32,947 nucleotides of DNA from a virus (IMGVR_UViG_3300018063_000032:1-32947); one strand, 5' to 3'. Positions 17,342-23,912 are shown, counted from the first letter of the stretch. Program-made: numbers and translations. The notes: generated by a model from the sequence alone, not told the origin.

Positions 17342-17674
17342 TTAGATTGTCAGACCGAGATTTGGTACTGTTTGTACCTCACGACTCGCTTCAAAATTTA
17401 ATGACAAATGTTTGGCAGCCACAAATTGCCCTTGTTCAGCTGCACAATTATTTTGGCACGTATGCCCACCTGAGAAACGCTCTGACCATTCTAAGGCGTA
17501 GATGTAATCAACGTCAGTCGGAACATAGTCTTTTAGATCAACTCCAAGTGCAGCAAACTCCATTTTTTGTTTGATCGTTGCTTCTCGATGATCCTTTATA
17601 TAGGCCCATGACAAAAACCCAATATCGACTTGGCCTGAATCTTCTACAAAAACCTTGTCGCCTATAGTAAGCAT
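17342..17674 (-). CDS. Hypothetical 110-aa protein
   Basis: The product starts MLTIGDKVFVEDSGQVDIGF, with an SH3-like opening, and continues with a helix and a region with two Cys (TCQNNCA, C73/C77). There is no signal peptide or membrane segment. GGAGGGATT precedes the ATG, inside a 19-bp block that is repeated exactly before the gene at 18360. It lies between holin and terminase genes. Function is not known. Confidence 0.5.
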   Translation of the reverse strand: MLTIGDKVFVEDSGQVDIGFLSWAYIKDHREATIKQKMEFAALGVDLKDYVPTDVDYIYALEWSERFSGGHTCQNNCAAEQGQFVAAKHLSLNFEASREVQTVPNLGLTI

Positions 17675-17689
17675 AATCCCTCCAGATTA
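17671..17689 (-). repeat. 19-bp repeat containing a ribosome site, copy 1
   Basis: These 19 bases are identical to 18357-18375. Each copy spans an upstream gene end, the GGAGGG ribosome site and the ATG start of a small gene. It is probably a re-used translation-start cassette made by local duplication. Confidence 0.7.
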
Positions 17690-17690
17690 A

Positions 17691-18101
17691 TTACTTTAAC
17701 ATCTTTTCATACGTTCGCATACCAGCCAGCCCAAGTAACCCTGTCACCAACTCCATAAGAATAATCGTATCAAGTTGCGGAGGAGGCATTAAACCAAAAT
17801 TTATTGAAGCCCACGATGCAACAGGATGAAAAACAGTGGCATACCCCAAGCCTATTACGCCGATCCAACCACAGGCAGGACGCCAACGCGACACAAAGCG
17901 GTCAGCACTACCAGCCTCAATTTCATTAATCTTTGTTTGAGCCTGAGATAAACCTAGCTGAAGATCCATCTGCGCTTTAGTAATAGCATGTTCAATCTTC
18001 GCAAGCTCTAACGGATCTGCTTTGAATGTTGAGACAACATCCTTAACACCTTTCAAAACACCTTCAGCACCACCTGCAAAAATATCTGAGATAAAACTCA
18101 T
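17691..18101 (-). CDS. Holin of the three-TM gene-transfer-agent type
   Basis: The 136-aa product has a helical N-terminal half with a short charged coil (LAKIEHAITKAQMDLQLGLS), then RFVSRWRPACGWIGVIGLGY, a membrane segment (about residues 77-97) and another (~108-128) ending GLLGLAGMRTYEKML. The WRPACGW ... GLAGMRTYEK pattern is the signature of the GTA_holin_3TM family. It would make holes in the inner membrane for lysis. Its ATG overlaps the stop of a 24-aa membrane peptide. No endolysin gene is visible nearby. Confidence 0.8.
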   Translation of the reverse strand: MSFISDIFAGGAEGVLKGVKDVVSTFKADPLELAKIEHAITKAQMDLQLGLSQAQTKINEIEAGSADRFVSRWRPACGWIGVIGLGYATVFHPVASWASINFGLMPPPQLDTIILMELVTGLLGLAGMRTYEKMLK

Positions 18102-18172
18102 GGATTCTCCATTGCATATATCAAATTAACAAGACAAACAAGAATAATTACGACTACAAGGCCGGTCATCAT
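18098..18172 (-). CDS. 24-aa single-span membrane peptide coupled to the holin
   Basis: A 24-codon frame begins MMTGLVVVIILVCLVNLIYA and ends MENP. One hydrophobic helix (about residues 4-20) makes up nearly the whole peptide. AGAGG is five bases before the ATG, and the stop overlaps the holin ATG (ATGA), a strong sign of coupling. It may regulate or assist the holin. A chance frame is possible, but start, hydrophobicity and overlap agree. Confidence 0.55.
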   Translation of the reverse strand: MMTGLVVVIILVCLVNLIYAMENP

Positions 18173-18180
18173 AAAGACCT

Positions 18181-18360
18181 CTAATGAATGTGAATACGTG
18201 ATGGAAAACATAACAGACGATCAGCCAACGCTTGACCTAGTGATGTAATCAACGGATTATTATTGTTGCAGCATATACACGGAAGTACAGAGAGTGTATG
18301 CGGAACAAGTGCTTCAAATATTTGGTTACATTCACGACACTTAAAATCATACCTAGGCAT
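18181..18360 (-). CDS. FmdB-like zinc ribbon protein
   Basis: The 59-aa product begins MPRYDFKCRECNQIFEALVP and has a second Cys group CICC (residues 28-31), the pattern of FmdB-type small zinc ribbons (PxYDFxCxxCxxxFE). It ends in a helical tail. GGAGGGATT gives a strong start within the 19-bp repeated block. It lies between the 311-aa gene and the 24-aa peptide, with an 8-bp gap to the latter. Role unknown. In other phages similar proteins are found in structural operons. Confidence 0.7.
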   Translation of the reverse strand: MPRYDFKCRECNQIFEALVPHTLSVLPCICCNNNNPLITSLGQALADRLLCFPSRIHIH

Positions 18361-18375
18361 AATCCCTCCAGATTA
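18357..18375 (-). repeat. 19-bp repeat containing a ribosome site, copy 2
   Basis: Exact copy of 17671-17689, spanning the end of the 311-aa gene and the start of the FmdB-like gene. Confidence 0.7.
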
Positions 18376-19308
18376 TCTTATCTTCAATTTCTTCAACCGC
18401 ATATCTTCAGCCTCGACAGCCTTTCGCAATTCAGGGTCCATACCTTCATTTGGATCTATTGGAGCCTTTGATCTAGATCTGGCTGGTCCTAAACGCCGCT
18501 TAATCTCATCCTGTGAATAAAGAGGATCACTTGCCCCCGCTTTTTTTAGGTTCTCTATGTCGCGGTTGCTCCCGCTAGCCACAGGAGGTAATTGACTCAT
18601 AGCATCAGGAAGAAGGGCTTTCAATTGTGCATCTTGACCAACATTACCTGTTGACGCGCCTTCTTTTATATTCTGCCTCGTGGTTGTATCAAGTTGTGTC
18701 ATCAATACAGGACTGGCGGGTTGAATAGGCTCAGGATTATCATGCTCAAACGGCATTAGACGTTTGGCGGCTTCTGCACCCCATATGGCTTGACGTGTAT
18801 GGGCCTCAAGAAACGGCCCAGTCGATAACAGCTTTTTATGATGCTCGTTCATATCAACGTCGTTCTGAAGAGGCAACTGTTGCATGTGCTTTTTGAAAAC
18901 ATCCATAAGAACTGGAAGTTGCTCTATCATGTTACCCTCTTGACCCTCTTGACCAATCGGTCTTGCAAAATATTTTCCAACAGTACGTGTTGTGATTTTA
19001 CCAGTCGGTAGAGCCTGGATATATGGATCAGCCTCCCCACTTACAATCGCTGTTTTCTTTTGGGCCTTACGTATTTCTGCTTTTAAACGATTAATGTCGA
19101 TCTGTAATCCTTCTGTGCGGGGATTGCCTTTGAACTTTTGTACATGAAAGTCAAATGACTTCGACCGTGCCTTGGCAGCAGCCTCGGCCTCTTCCAAGCT
19201 AGCATATGTTTGACTACCTGGCAGTTGTTGTCCTGCTTTGGGTAAGGCGCGCCCGTATACATTGATCCACTTACCGTTGCGCTTGATTGTTTCAGATTGT
19301 TCGTGCAT
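18373..19308 (-). CDS. Hypothetical 311-aa protein, possibly internal virion protein
   Basis: The product begins MHEQSETIKRNGKWINVYGR and continues as an LPGSQTYASLEEAEAAAKAR segment, a short module seen at N-termini of some phage proteins with unknown roles. The rest is helical and charged, with low-complexity Pro/Gln stretches and a basic end (RRLGPARSRSKAPIDPNE and AEDMRLKKLKIR). No enzyme motif is visible. The ribosome site is weak (GAG ten bases upstream), and the gene follows the lipoprotein gene by 9 bp. Confidence 0.5.
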   Translation of the reverse strand: MHEQSETIKRNGKWINVYGRALPKAGQQLPGSQTYASLEEAEAAAKARSKSFDFHVQKFKGNPRTEGLQIDINRLKAEIRKAQKKTAIVSGEADPYIQALPTGKITTRTVGKYFARPIGQEGQEGNMIEQLPVLMDVFKKHMQQLPLQNDVDMNEHHKKLLSTGPFLEAHTRQAIWGAEAAKRLMPFEHDNPEPIQPASPVLMTQLDTTTRQNIKEGASTGNVGQDAQLKALLPDAMSQLPPVASGSNRDIENLKKAGASDPLYSQDEIKRRLGPARSRSKAPIDPNEGMDPELRKAVEAEDMRLKKLKIR

Positions 19309-19317
19309 ATAGTCAAC

Positions 19318-19554
19318 TCATATACAGGCACTCTTCATGCTGTCATAGGAGTGGTAAATCCAAATATCCTCAAAATCTTGTTCGTCACCTCGTGCTGGAA
19401 TACAAATGGTATAAACTGGCGTGACTTCAATTTCTGTAACGTCCACCACGGGCTCACCAGTCTTACCACAATCAGCACAGACTTTGAGAGTGATACACCC
19501 AGTCAAGCTCGTCATTAACATAACTATGATTACTCGCACAGCCATGTTAACCAT
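19318..19554 (-). CDS. Small lipoprotein (possible outer spanin or surface protein)
   Basis: The 78-aa precursor has an N-terminal hydrophobic segment and a lipobox LTGC (MAVRVIIVMLMTSLTGC), so a mature lipoprotein of about 58 residues anchored by a lipid on Cys20 is likely. CADC (C26/C29) follows. GAGG four bases before the first ATG favours the start at 19554. Being in the lysis-side operon, it could be an outer spanin, but it lacks the Pro-rich stretch of many o-spanins, so this is open. Confidence 0.6.
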   Translation of the reverse strand: MVNMAVRVIIVMLMTSLTGCITLKVCADCGKTGEPVVDVTEIEVTPVYTICIPARGDEQDFEDIWIYHSYDSMKSACI

Positions 19555-19586
19555 TGTACCTCAACTTAACCTAAGTTTATTACAGT

Positions 19587-19946
19587 CTATTGGAATCGTG
19601 GGCTTCCTGGACTGACGGGGGCCTTTGCATCGAAAGGGACTTGCACACTAAGGCTTGATTCATTCAAAACCTGGTCACGCGCCGTGACAGCTACGCTACC
19701 TTCTTTTCCGACAATATCAAGGGTATGGGTTGGTAACACCCCAACCGTGGGTTGCAGAGTAAATCCGGGCTGTAACATCGTAGGGGTTTTCGTTACGATA
19801 CAGTTTGCAGTAAAGCATGCATAGACTGCATAATCCTTCATGTCAATCTCTGAGTTACGATCCCATGTCAACGTTGCAGCCAGCACGGGGCTGGCAAAGA
19901 GTGCCACTACGAATAATCCTACAAGACTGGCGATTGATACTTTCAT
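19587..19946 (-). CDS. Secreted Fn3-like protein
   Basis: The 119-aa precursor has a clear signal peptide (MKVSIASLVGLFVVALFASP, cleavage likely after VLA or ALA near residue 23). An Ig/fibronectin-III-like domain follows: LTWDRNSEIDMKDYAVYACF, a middle with Cys pair C44/C49, and VAVTARDQVLNESSLSVQVP. This is a common extracellular fold. GGAGGG four bases before the ATG and an ATGA overlap with the preceding stop fix the start. Export by a phage protein suggests a role at the host surface, for example exclusion or lysis. Confidence 0.65.
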   Translation of the reverse strand: MKVSIASLVGLFVVALFASPVLAATLTWDRNSEIDMKDYAVYACFTANCIVTKTPTMLQPGFTLQPTVGVLPTHTLDIVGKEGSVAVTARDQVLNESSLSVQVPFDAKAPVSPGSPRFQ

Positions 19947-20665
19947 TTAACCCTCCGTAATTTTATAAATTTGGGTACTAGTATGTTCGTAACACGTTTA
20001 TCGAGTAAATCAGGAAATGCACTTGAATCAAGAATGCCTAGTGGCTTAAAGTCTGGTGGTACACTAGCTGAAAAAAAGCCGCATTCAAAATTATCAAAAG
20101 TGCAAGCAGTAACAGTGGATGAATACCCTATTCCACTGTATCCTGTATTTGGACCAGCTATCACGTTTGAATCAACATGCTGTCGTATTTCTGTCAAGAC
20201 AGAATCATATGCATATAAAATAATTTGATTGAGGCTTGTGCCTTCAACGGCAAACGTAAATTCATCACCGTCCGTAAAAGGCTGAGTCCAAGTTACTAAT
20301 TCAGTATAGGCGTTATTAATAAATCGTGCAATAGTGGCGTTGCCGGTGGCCTTTTTACTGATCGAAAAGCGATACAAGGTATTGACAGTCTGCACAGCAT
20401 TTCTTAACAATAAGCAAGGTCCTACTCCAGCAACTGATCCGCCTGTACATGTAAAGTTTGCACGCGCATATTGATTAGAAGATTGGCCAAGGGTTGTATA
20501 GAGGGCACCGGCATCACTAGCAAAAGATGATGGACGGGCCGAGTTTGATGTAATTTGCATCACCCCGCCAGGAGGCGTCAACTCCGTCCACTTATTTACT
20601 TCTAATATTGGGCTTTCATCTGGCCTAGTAAATGTGCTTGTGGCTAGAGGCGTAAATGTAGGCAT
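19943..20665 (-). CDS. Beta-sandwich (lectin-like) protein with a capsid-motif C-terminus
   Basis: Residues ~1-198 of 240 look like a ConA-like beta sandwich (LYTTLGQSSNQYARANFTCT, LLRNAVQTVNTLYRFSISKK, IILYAYDSVL, ACTFDNFECGFF). The C-terminus (213-226) reads DSSAFPDLLDKRVT, identical at 12 of 14 positions to residues 6-19 of the major capsid protein, then a basic end. No signal peptide is seen. The end overlaps the secreted Fn3-like gene (ATGA). It may be a virion decoration protein. The capsid-like tail could serve as a capsid-binding peptide. Confidence 0.6.
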   Translation of the reverse strand: MPTFTPLATSTFTRPDESPILEVNKWTELTPPGGVMQITSNSARPSSFASDAGALYTTLGQSSNQYARANFTCTGGSVAGVGPCLLLRNAVQTVNTLYRFSISKKATGNATIARFINNAYTELVTWTQPFTDGDEFTFAVEGTSLNQIILYAYDSVLTEIRQHVDSNVIAGPNTGYSGIGYSSTVTACTFDNFECGFFSASVPPDFKPLGILDSSAFPDLLDKRVTNILVPKFIKLRRVK

Positions 20666-20667
20666 AG

Positions 20668-20874
20668 TTACTCTTGGGCTTTGGGTAAGTCGGGTAAGTC
20701 ATTTGGTTTTGGCTGTAGACATGCAAATATATAATCGTTGTCACCTGGATATGCGGCCAAGAATTCTTTTTCCCATCGAAGTTGGGAAATAAGACATAAC
20801 TCCTGGGTGGAATACTTATCTACTGTGGCTGTCGTGATAGTTGTTGTGAGAACGAGTACAATCAAGGTCCACAT
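20668..20874 (-). CDS. Small exported or membrane-anchored protein, first gene of the late arm
   Basis: The 68-aa product starts MWTLIVLVLTTTITTATVDK, a signal peptide or single membrane span, followed by a short soluble part with two Cys (C27/C52) and a Pro-rich end (KPNDLPDLPKAQE). AGGA is seven bases before the ATG. As the first gene of the leftward arm, its promoter should lie in 20875-21200, but I see no convincing box. Function is not known. A Pro-rich end would fit a spanin part. Confidence 0.5.
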   Translation of the reverse strand: MWTLIVLVLTTTITTATVDKYSTQELCLISQLRWEKEFLAAYPGDNDYIFACLQPKPNDLPDLPKAQE

Positions 20875-20937
20875 GGTCAGTCCTAAATATCTCTTTTGTT
20901 TTTATTGCATGTAAATGTGATGCCACCACAGCTTGCC

Positions 20938-20952
20938 CACACCGGGGGTGTG
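20938..20952. promoter_or_regulatory. Inverted repeat 5' of the late arm
   Basis: CACACC, three G and GGTGTG form a six-base perfect inverted repeat ~64 bp upstream of the first leftward gene. It could be an operator or an RNA hairpin in the leftward leader. There is no U tract. Confidence 0.4.
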
Positions 20953-20960
20953 CCTTGCCT

Positions 20961-21156
20961 TACGTAGTTACCCTTACCTACTTCCTTTGCTTAGTGCATA
21001 CTACGTAGCGACTAAGTACGTAAGTAATTATGATTAGGTACAACATAACACTACTGAATACTACGTACTCCATTTGCCATTAACCATTCGCCCCTAGTGT
21101 AAAATACTTACGCATGCTTATGTACGTATCGCCCATTAGCTATGGTATACTACGTA
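20961..21156. repeat. Cluster of six TACGTA palindromes
   Basis: TACGTA occurs at 20961, 21002, 21017, 21062, 21123 and 21151. Three of them belong to the longer repeat ATACTACGTA at 20998-21007, 21058-21067 and 21147-21156. Six copies of a 6-bp palindrome in ~200 bp is well above chance and suggests binding sites for a dimeric protein. Confidence 0.7.
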
Positions 21157-21209
21157 ATACAATGTAATACATTTTTGTTAGGGATTACTTTGAGGTGTGA
21201 TGCATAGAA

Positions 21210-21454
21210 CTAGAGTAATACCTAAGTAAGAACCATAATCTATGTTTATCTAAGTAATATCTAACTCTAGATACATATAATATATAACTAGTTACATAGT
21301 CTATGGCTAACTACAAACTAGAGTAATTATAACTAGATTACTATAACTAGAGTAATTATATCTAGAGTAATTATAACTAGTATTACTTGTTTAATAATCT
21401 AGGTTACTGGATTAATATATCTAGAATAAAAATAATCTAGATTAATATAACTAG
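21210..21454. repeat. CTAG-rich iteron-like array
   Basis: CTAG occurs twelve times between 21210 and 21454. At the core, five units start at about 21316, 21331, 21345, 21361 and 21375 with a 14-15 bp period. AACTAGAGTAATTATA is exact in units 1 and 3, and units 2, 4 and 5 are variants. Each complete unit ends in ATTATA, so it also carries TATAAT on the minus strand. Outer copies (21421-21459) read CTAGATTAAT. The spacing suggests cooperative protein binding, as in replication iterons. Confidence 0.7.
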
Positions 21455-21621
21455 ATTAATATACATAGACCTACGGCATATTTCAATAAACTCAAGATAA
21501 CCCTTCACGTGTTTATCTCTCATAATGTAATGTATGCAAACGTAACCTTCGGACCAGAATCATATAACCCATTGATATTGTTAGGCGTTTCATAGACCTG
21601 ACAAGTCTTACTTTTCACATT

Positions 21622-21652
21622 TTGGACAGACAATATTTGTCACAATTATAAT
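21622..21652 (+). promoter_or_regulatory. Upstream rightward promoter candidate
   Basis: A perfect TATAAT (21647-21652) is preceded at 19 bp by TTGGAC (21622-21627), a poor -35 match. It would add a second transcript start about 85 bp before the first early gene. The long spacer keeps this tentative. Confidence 0.35.
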
Positions 21653-21672
21653 GTAGAACTACAAAATAGTTG

Positions 21673-21701
21673 TTGACATCTTACTTACCCTTTGATAAAG
21701 T
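21673..21701 (+). promoter_or_regulatory. Sigma-70-type early promoter
   Basis: TTGACA (21673-21678, perfect -35), a 17-bp spacer and TAAAGT (21696-21701; four of six to TATAAT) lie 45 bp before the first rightward ATG. A tandem ATGACAGAC repeat (21706-21714, 21715-21723) sits at the predicted transcript start, where it could be an operator. This is the strongest promoter-like site in the control region and fits early transcription by the host polymerase. Confidence 0.6.
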
Positions 21702-21745
21702 AACCATGACAGACATGACAGACAACCTAATTAAGGGGCCTGACC

Positions 21746-22195
21746 ATGATTAAATTAGTGGCACAGAAAAGGAATGAATGTTACCTAGCAGTCGTAGCTA
21801 TGCTGTCTGGTAAGACAATAAAACAGATACGATACGAAGCACATATTTTATGTAGATCGTTGGGCTACTTAACCTATGACCAACTATGGCACGCACATAA
21901 TGGAAACTGGTATAAACTTGAAAAAGTTCTATCGACTAGATATCATATTCCATTTTGGGAAGGGTGTAATGGGTCTAGACCTGGGGACAAACCTGATGAA
22001 TGCACTCCTACGTTAGACGGTCGAGGTACAATTGAAATAGTATATATAGGTGGAACTGCACATATCGTAGCCTTTGAGAATGGATATGTGTTCGATAGTA
22101 TTTTTGACAAGCCACTCGCCTATAAACAATGGCTGAAGAAACTGAATACTTTACACCCTATTGACACTGTGAAGGTAAAGAGAATACAATGTTGA
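21746..22195 (+). CDS. Papain/C39-like cysteine peptidase-fold protein
   Basis: The 149-aa product opens AQKRNECYLAVVAMLSGKT, the usual Q/N-x-C-x-x-A-x-x-A-M-L-x-G motif at the N-terminus of C39/papain-like proteins. It later has GGTAHIVAFENGYVFDS. A C12-H106-D117 triad can be proposed. AAGGGG eight bases upstream gives the start. As the first gene after the early promoter it is expected to be made first, and it may act on a host or phage protein. Substrate unknown. Confidence 0.65.
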   Translation: MIKLVAQKRNECYLAVVAMLSGKTIKQIRYEAHILCRSLGYLTYDQLWHAHNGNWYKLEKVLSTRYHIPFWEGCNGSRPGDKPDECTPTLDGRGTIEIVYIGGTAHIVAFENGYVFDSIFDKPLAYKQWLKKLNTLHPIDTVKVKRIQC

Positions 22196-22221
22196 TAGTC
22201 CATTTAACCAGGGAGGTTATA

Positions 22222-22389
22222 ATGCGTACACATTATGTGCCAGAACACGTTAACACAATAGATGGAAATTCATGGCCCGAAGGACGGTTAAGTTATTCCT
22301 ATAGATTAGATCAAGTTCGAGTAATCCCTGAAGGGAAGACTAGCTTGACGCCTCTTGAGCATGTTCTACTCGATTGGTTAACAAAATAA
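22222..22389 (+). CDS. Small hypothetical early protein (55 aa)
   Basis: I chose the start MRTHYVPEHV at 22222, because GGGAGG lies five bases upstream. A Met at 22189 would overlap the upstream gene and lacks a ribosome site. The product is soluble, with NSWPEGRLSYSYRLDQVRVI and a LTPLEHVLLDWLTK helix. No family recognised. Confidence 0.55.
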   Translation: MRTHYVPEHVNTIDGNSWPEGRLSYSYRLDQVRVIPEGKTSLTPLEHVLLDWLTK

Positions 22390-22408
22390 CCTTAACCTTG
22401 GAGGTATT

Positions 22409-22570
22409 ATGAAACAGTATATGATTTATAACTGGCACAAAAGGGAATACCTTACTCAGGTATTCACAAATAGTATACGTGCACAACAGCAGGCTGATAA
22501 CTTCAATCTAGCATTTCCTACTGGTACAGCGCAGCCTCAATTCACAGTGATCGTTTTACAACAATACTAA
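22409..22570 (+). CDS. Small hypothetical early protein (53 aa)
   Basis: This frame begins MKQYMIYNWHKREYLTQVFT and ends FTVIVLQQY, an alpha/beta-like mini-domain. TTGGAGG is five bases before the ATG. It fills the 22390-22580 gap between neighbouring small early genes. Function unknown. Confidence 0.6.
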   Translation: MKQYMIYNWHKREYLTQVFTNSIRAQQQADNFNLAFPTGTAQPQFTVIVLQQY

Positions 22571-22580
22571 GAGGAAATTT

Positions 22581-22793
22581 ATGTATAAAATAGTCCGGCA
22601 CTATTTCAATGGAGGCTCCCAAGGCTCTAATGGAGGTTCGTTCCATCGCACAATTAAAACACGCTTGACATTGGAGGAAGCTCAAGCACACTGCAAAGAC
22701 CCACAAACCCACAGTAAAGAATGCACAACTCCTGCAGGCAAACGACGGACTAAAAAGTATGGTATGTGGTTTGACGGATATGAAGAAACATAA
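22581..22793 (+). CDS. Conserved-type small phage protein (70 aa)
   Basis: The product reads MYKIVRHYFNGGSQGSN, TRLTLEEAQAHCKDPQTHSK, then a basic end with GMWFDGYEET. The order 'YKI.R.Y ... LTLEEAQAHC.DP(E/Q)T ... WFDGYEE' recurs in small proteins of many actinobacterial and other phages, all of unknown function. AAGAGGAAATTT precedes the ATG. Confidence 0.6.
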   Translation: MYKIVRHYFNGGSQGSNGGSFHRTIKTRLTLEEAQAHCKDPQTHSKECTTPAGKRRTKKYGMWFDGYEET

Positions 22794-22804
22794 GGGAGAT
22801 TATC

Positions 22805-23251
22805 ATGAAACTATTCACTAAGGCAGATGGCACGCTTCCTGACCTTCCGCCTGTTCAAGAAAAACCTCCCGTTATTGGAAATCTGAGCACGGTGAAACGT
22901 CATGAACAATTTGGTGGGGCGATTGCGTTAGGACTATCCGAGGCATTGGAAACCCTTATTGTGGGATTAAATGAGGCAAAGGAACAAAGCTTGCGTGATA
23001 ACGGATACACAAACCTAGTAGGCAAACATTGGGATGATTTCAACGTCAACAAGATAGGTAAAAAGTTTCTATATTTGGATAGCGGTGGTTCTGGGTGTTT
23101 CTTGGTTGAATTAAAGACTGGTGAACTATATAATATCAAAGGTTATGGCGTAGCAGACTATAACAAGAAAAAGAAGGCTAACCTTGGAAATGTCTTCCAA
23201 GTTGATCCAGCCTGGTTACTCAGTAAAAGATGGAACTACTTGCGAGGCTAA
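22805..23251 (+). CDS. Hypothetical early protein (148 aa)
   Basis: The N-terminal half is helical (ALGLSEALETLIVGLNEAKE). The C-terminal half (about residues 80-128) reads KIGKKFLYLDSGGSGCFLVE, LKTGELYNIKGYGVADYNKK and ANLGNVF. This KY-x-R/L ... V(D/E)xxTGE(I/L)Y-x-(I/P)xG ... GN pattern is common in a small phage and plasmid domain of unknown function. GGGAG lies seven bases before ATG. Confidence 0.55.
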   Translation: MKLFTKADGTLPDLPPVQEKPPVIGNLSTVKRHEQFGGAIALGLSEALETLIVGLNEAKEQSLRDNGYTNLVGKHWDDFNVNKIGKKFLYLDSGGSGCFLVELKTGELYNIKGYGVADYNKKKKANLGNVFQVDPAWLLSKRWNYLRG

Positions 23252-23252
23252 C

Positions 23253-23447
23253 ATGAATGAATTATGCAAAATATGCGATCGTGTAGCTTTCGGAAATATT
23301 GTCCACCTAGGATTCAACCAATGGCGTCATGCTGGCTGTGCTCTTGGGTCTGAAGAATGGAAACTGTATTATCAACGTCAACCACTCAAGACAAAAATGA
23401 CTCTCAAAGAATTCTATAATCTCTTCAACCACATTTATGAGGTGTAA
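23253..23447 (+). CDS. Small zinc-finger-like protein (64 aa)
   Basis: The start MNELCKICDRVAFG at 23253 follows the previous stop by one base and has GCGAGG upstream. The earlier Met at 23184 would overlap the neighbour by 68 bp. A CKIC pair (C5/C8) and RHAGC (H26, C29) suggest a mini zinc finger. The rest is helical (LKEFYNLFNHIYEV). Function unknown. Confidence 0.55.
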   Translation: MNELCKICDRVAFGNIVHLGFNQWRHAGCALGSEEWKLYYQRQPLKTKMTLKEFYNLFNHIYEV

Positions 23448-23449
23448 TC

Positions 23450-23719
23450 ATGATTCTCTGGCGCATCTATACTGAACTTAAAAATCGTGCGGAAATTATT
23501 AGATATGCCAAGCGTGTTTTCCCTAATGAAGGAGTAACGTTTTACAATGGGCAAGGGGTATGGCATGGCGTCATAGAACAATCACTTATTATTGAATTCA
23601 TTGGCATCCTAAATGATGAACTTCGAGTTAATAACCTTGCCTTATTTATCAAAAATTACAATGAGCAACAAGCTATACTTGTAACGGCGCAAGAGTTATC
23701 CAACTCCAAATTATTATAG
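23450..23719 (+). CDS. Hypothetical early protein (89 aa)
   Basis: The product begins MILWRIYTELKNRAEIIRYA, then FPNEGVTFYNGQGVWHGVIE, QSLIIEFIG and a C-terminal LALFIKNYNEQQAILVTAQE. It looks like a small alpha/beta domain. The pattern is familiar from other phage genomes but has no assigned role. GAGGTG before the ATG. Two bases separate it from the previous stop. Confidence 0.55.
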   Translation: MILWRIYTELKNRAEIIRYAKRVFPNEGVTFYNGQGVWHGVIEQSLIIEFIGILNDELRVNNLALFIKNYNEQQAILVTAQELSNSKLL

Positions 23720-23726
23720 AGGCACC

Positions 23727-23912
23727 ATGAAAAAAGGATTGAGTAACAGCGAAGAAAAAGCAAAACGTGTTGCAACCAAAGCAGAACATAAACTTGCAAT
23801 TGACGCCTATCTAACGGCGTTAGACTATGAAGATCAAGACAGCATCGACACGTTGCGTACAGCCTATCCTCAGTTAACCAACGTATTTAATCAGCTTGAG
23901 AAAGGATATTAA
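23727..23912 (+). CDS. Small hypothetical helical protein (61 aa)
   Basis: An all-helical product with charged ends (MKKGLSNSEEKAKRVATKAE, then DQDSIDTLRTAYPQLTNVFN). GAGGCACC precedes the ATG. Seven bases separate it from the previous gene. Function unknown. Confidence 0.5.
   Translation: MKKGLSNSEEKAKRVATKAEHKLAIDAYLTALDYEDQDSIDTLRTAYPQLTNVFNQLEKGY

Larger units (their letters stand above)
20875..21745. other. Divergent gene-free control region, origin candidate
   Basis: This 871-bp gap separates the leftward late arm from the rightward early arm. It has no convincing gene. The left third carries TACGTA palindromes, the middle is very AT-rich with tandem CTAG repeats, and the right end holds two promoter-like sequences. 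Repeats of this kind in a divergent region are typical of phage origins and early control regions, where an initiator or repressor binds. This is inference from position and repeats. Confidence 0.6.

Noticed and set aside
17342-20874. An endolysin gene next to the holin
   Set aside because: None of the products shows muramidase, amidase, transglycosylase or peptidase motifs; the lysin is probably outside the window.
20961-21156. A leftward sigma-70 promoter for the late arm
   Set aside because: No -35/-10 pair with 16-18 bp spacing on the minus strand was convincing. Sites such as CATAAT near 21027 lack a partner.
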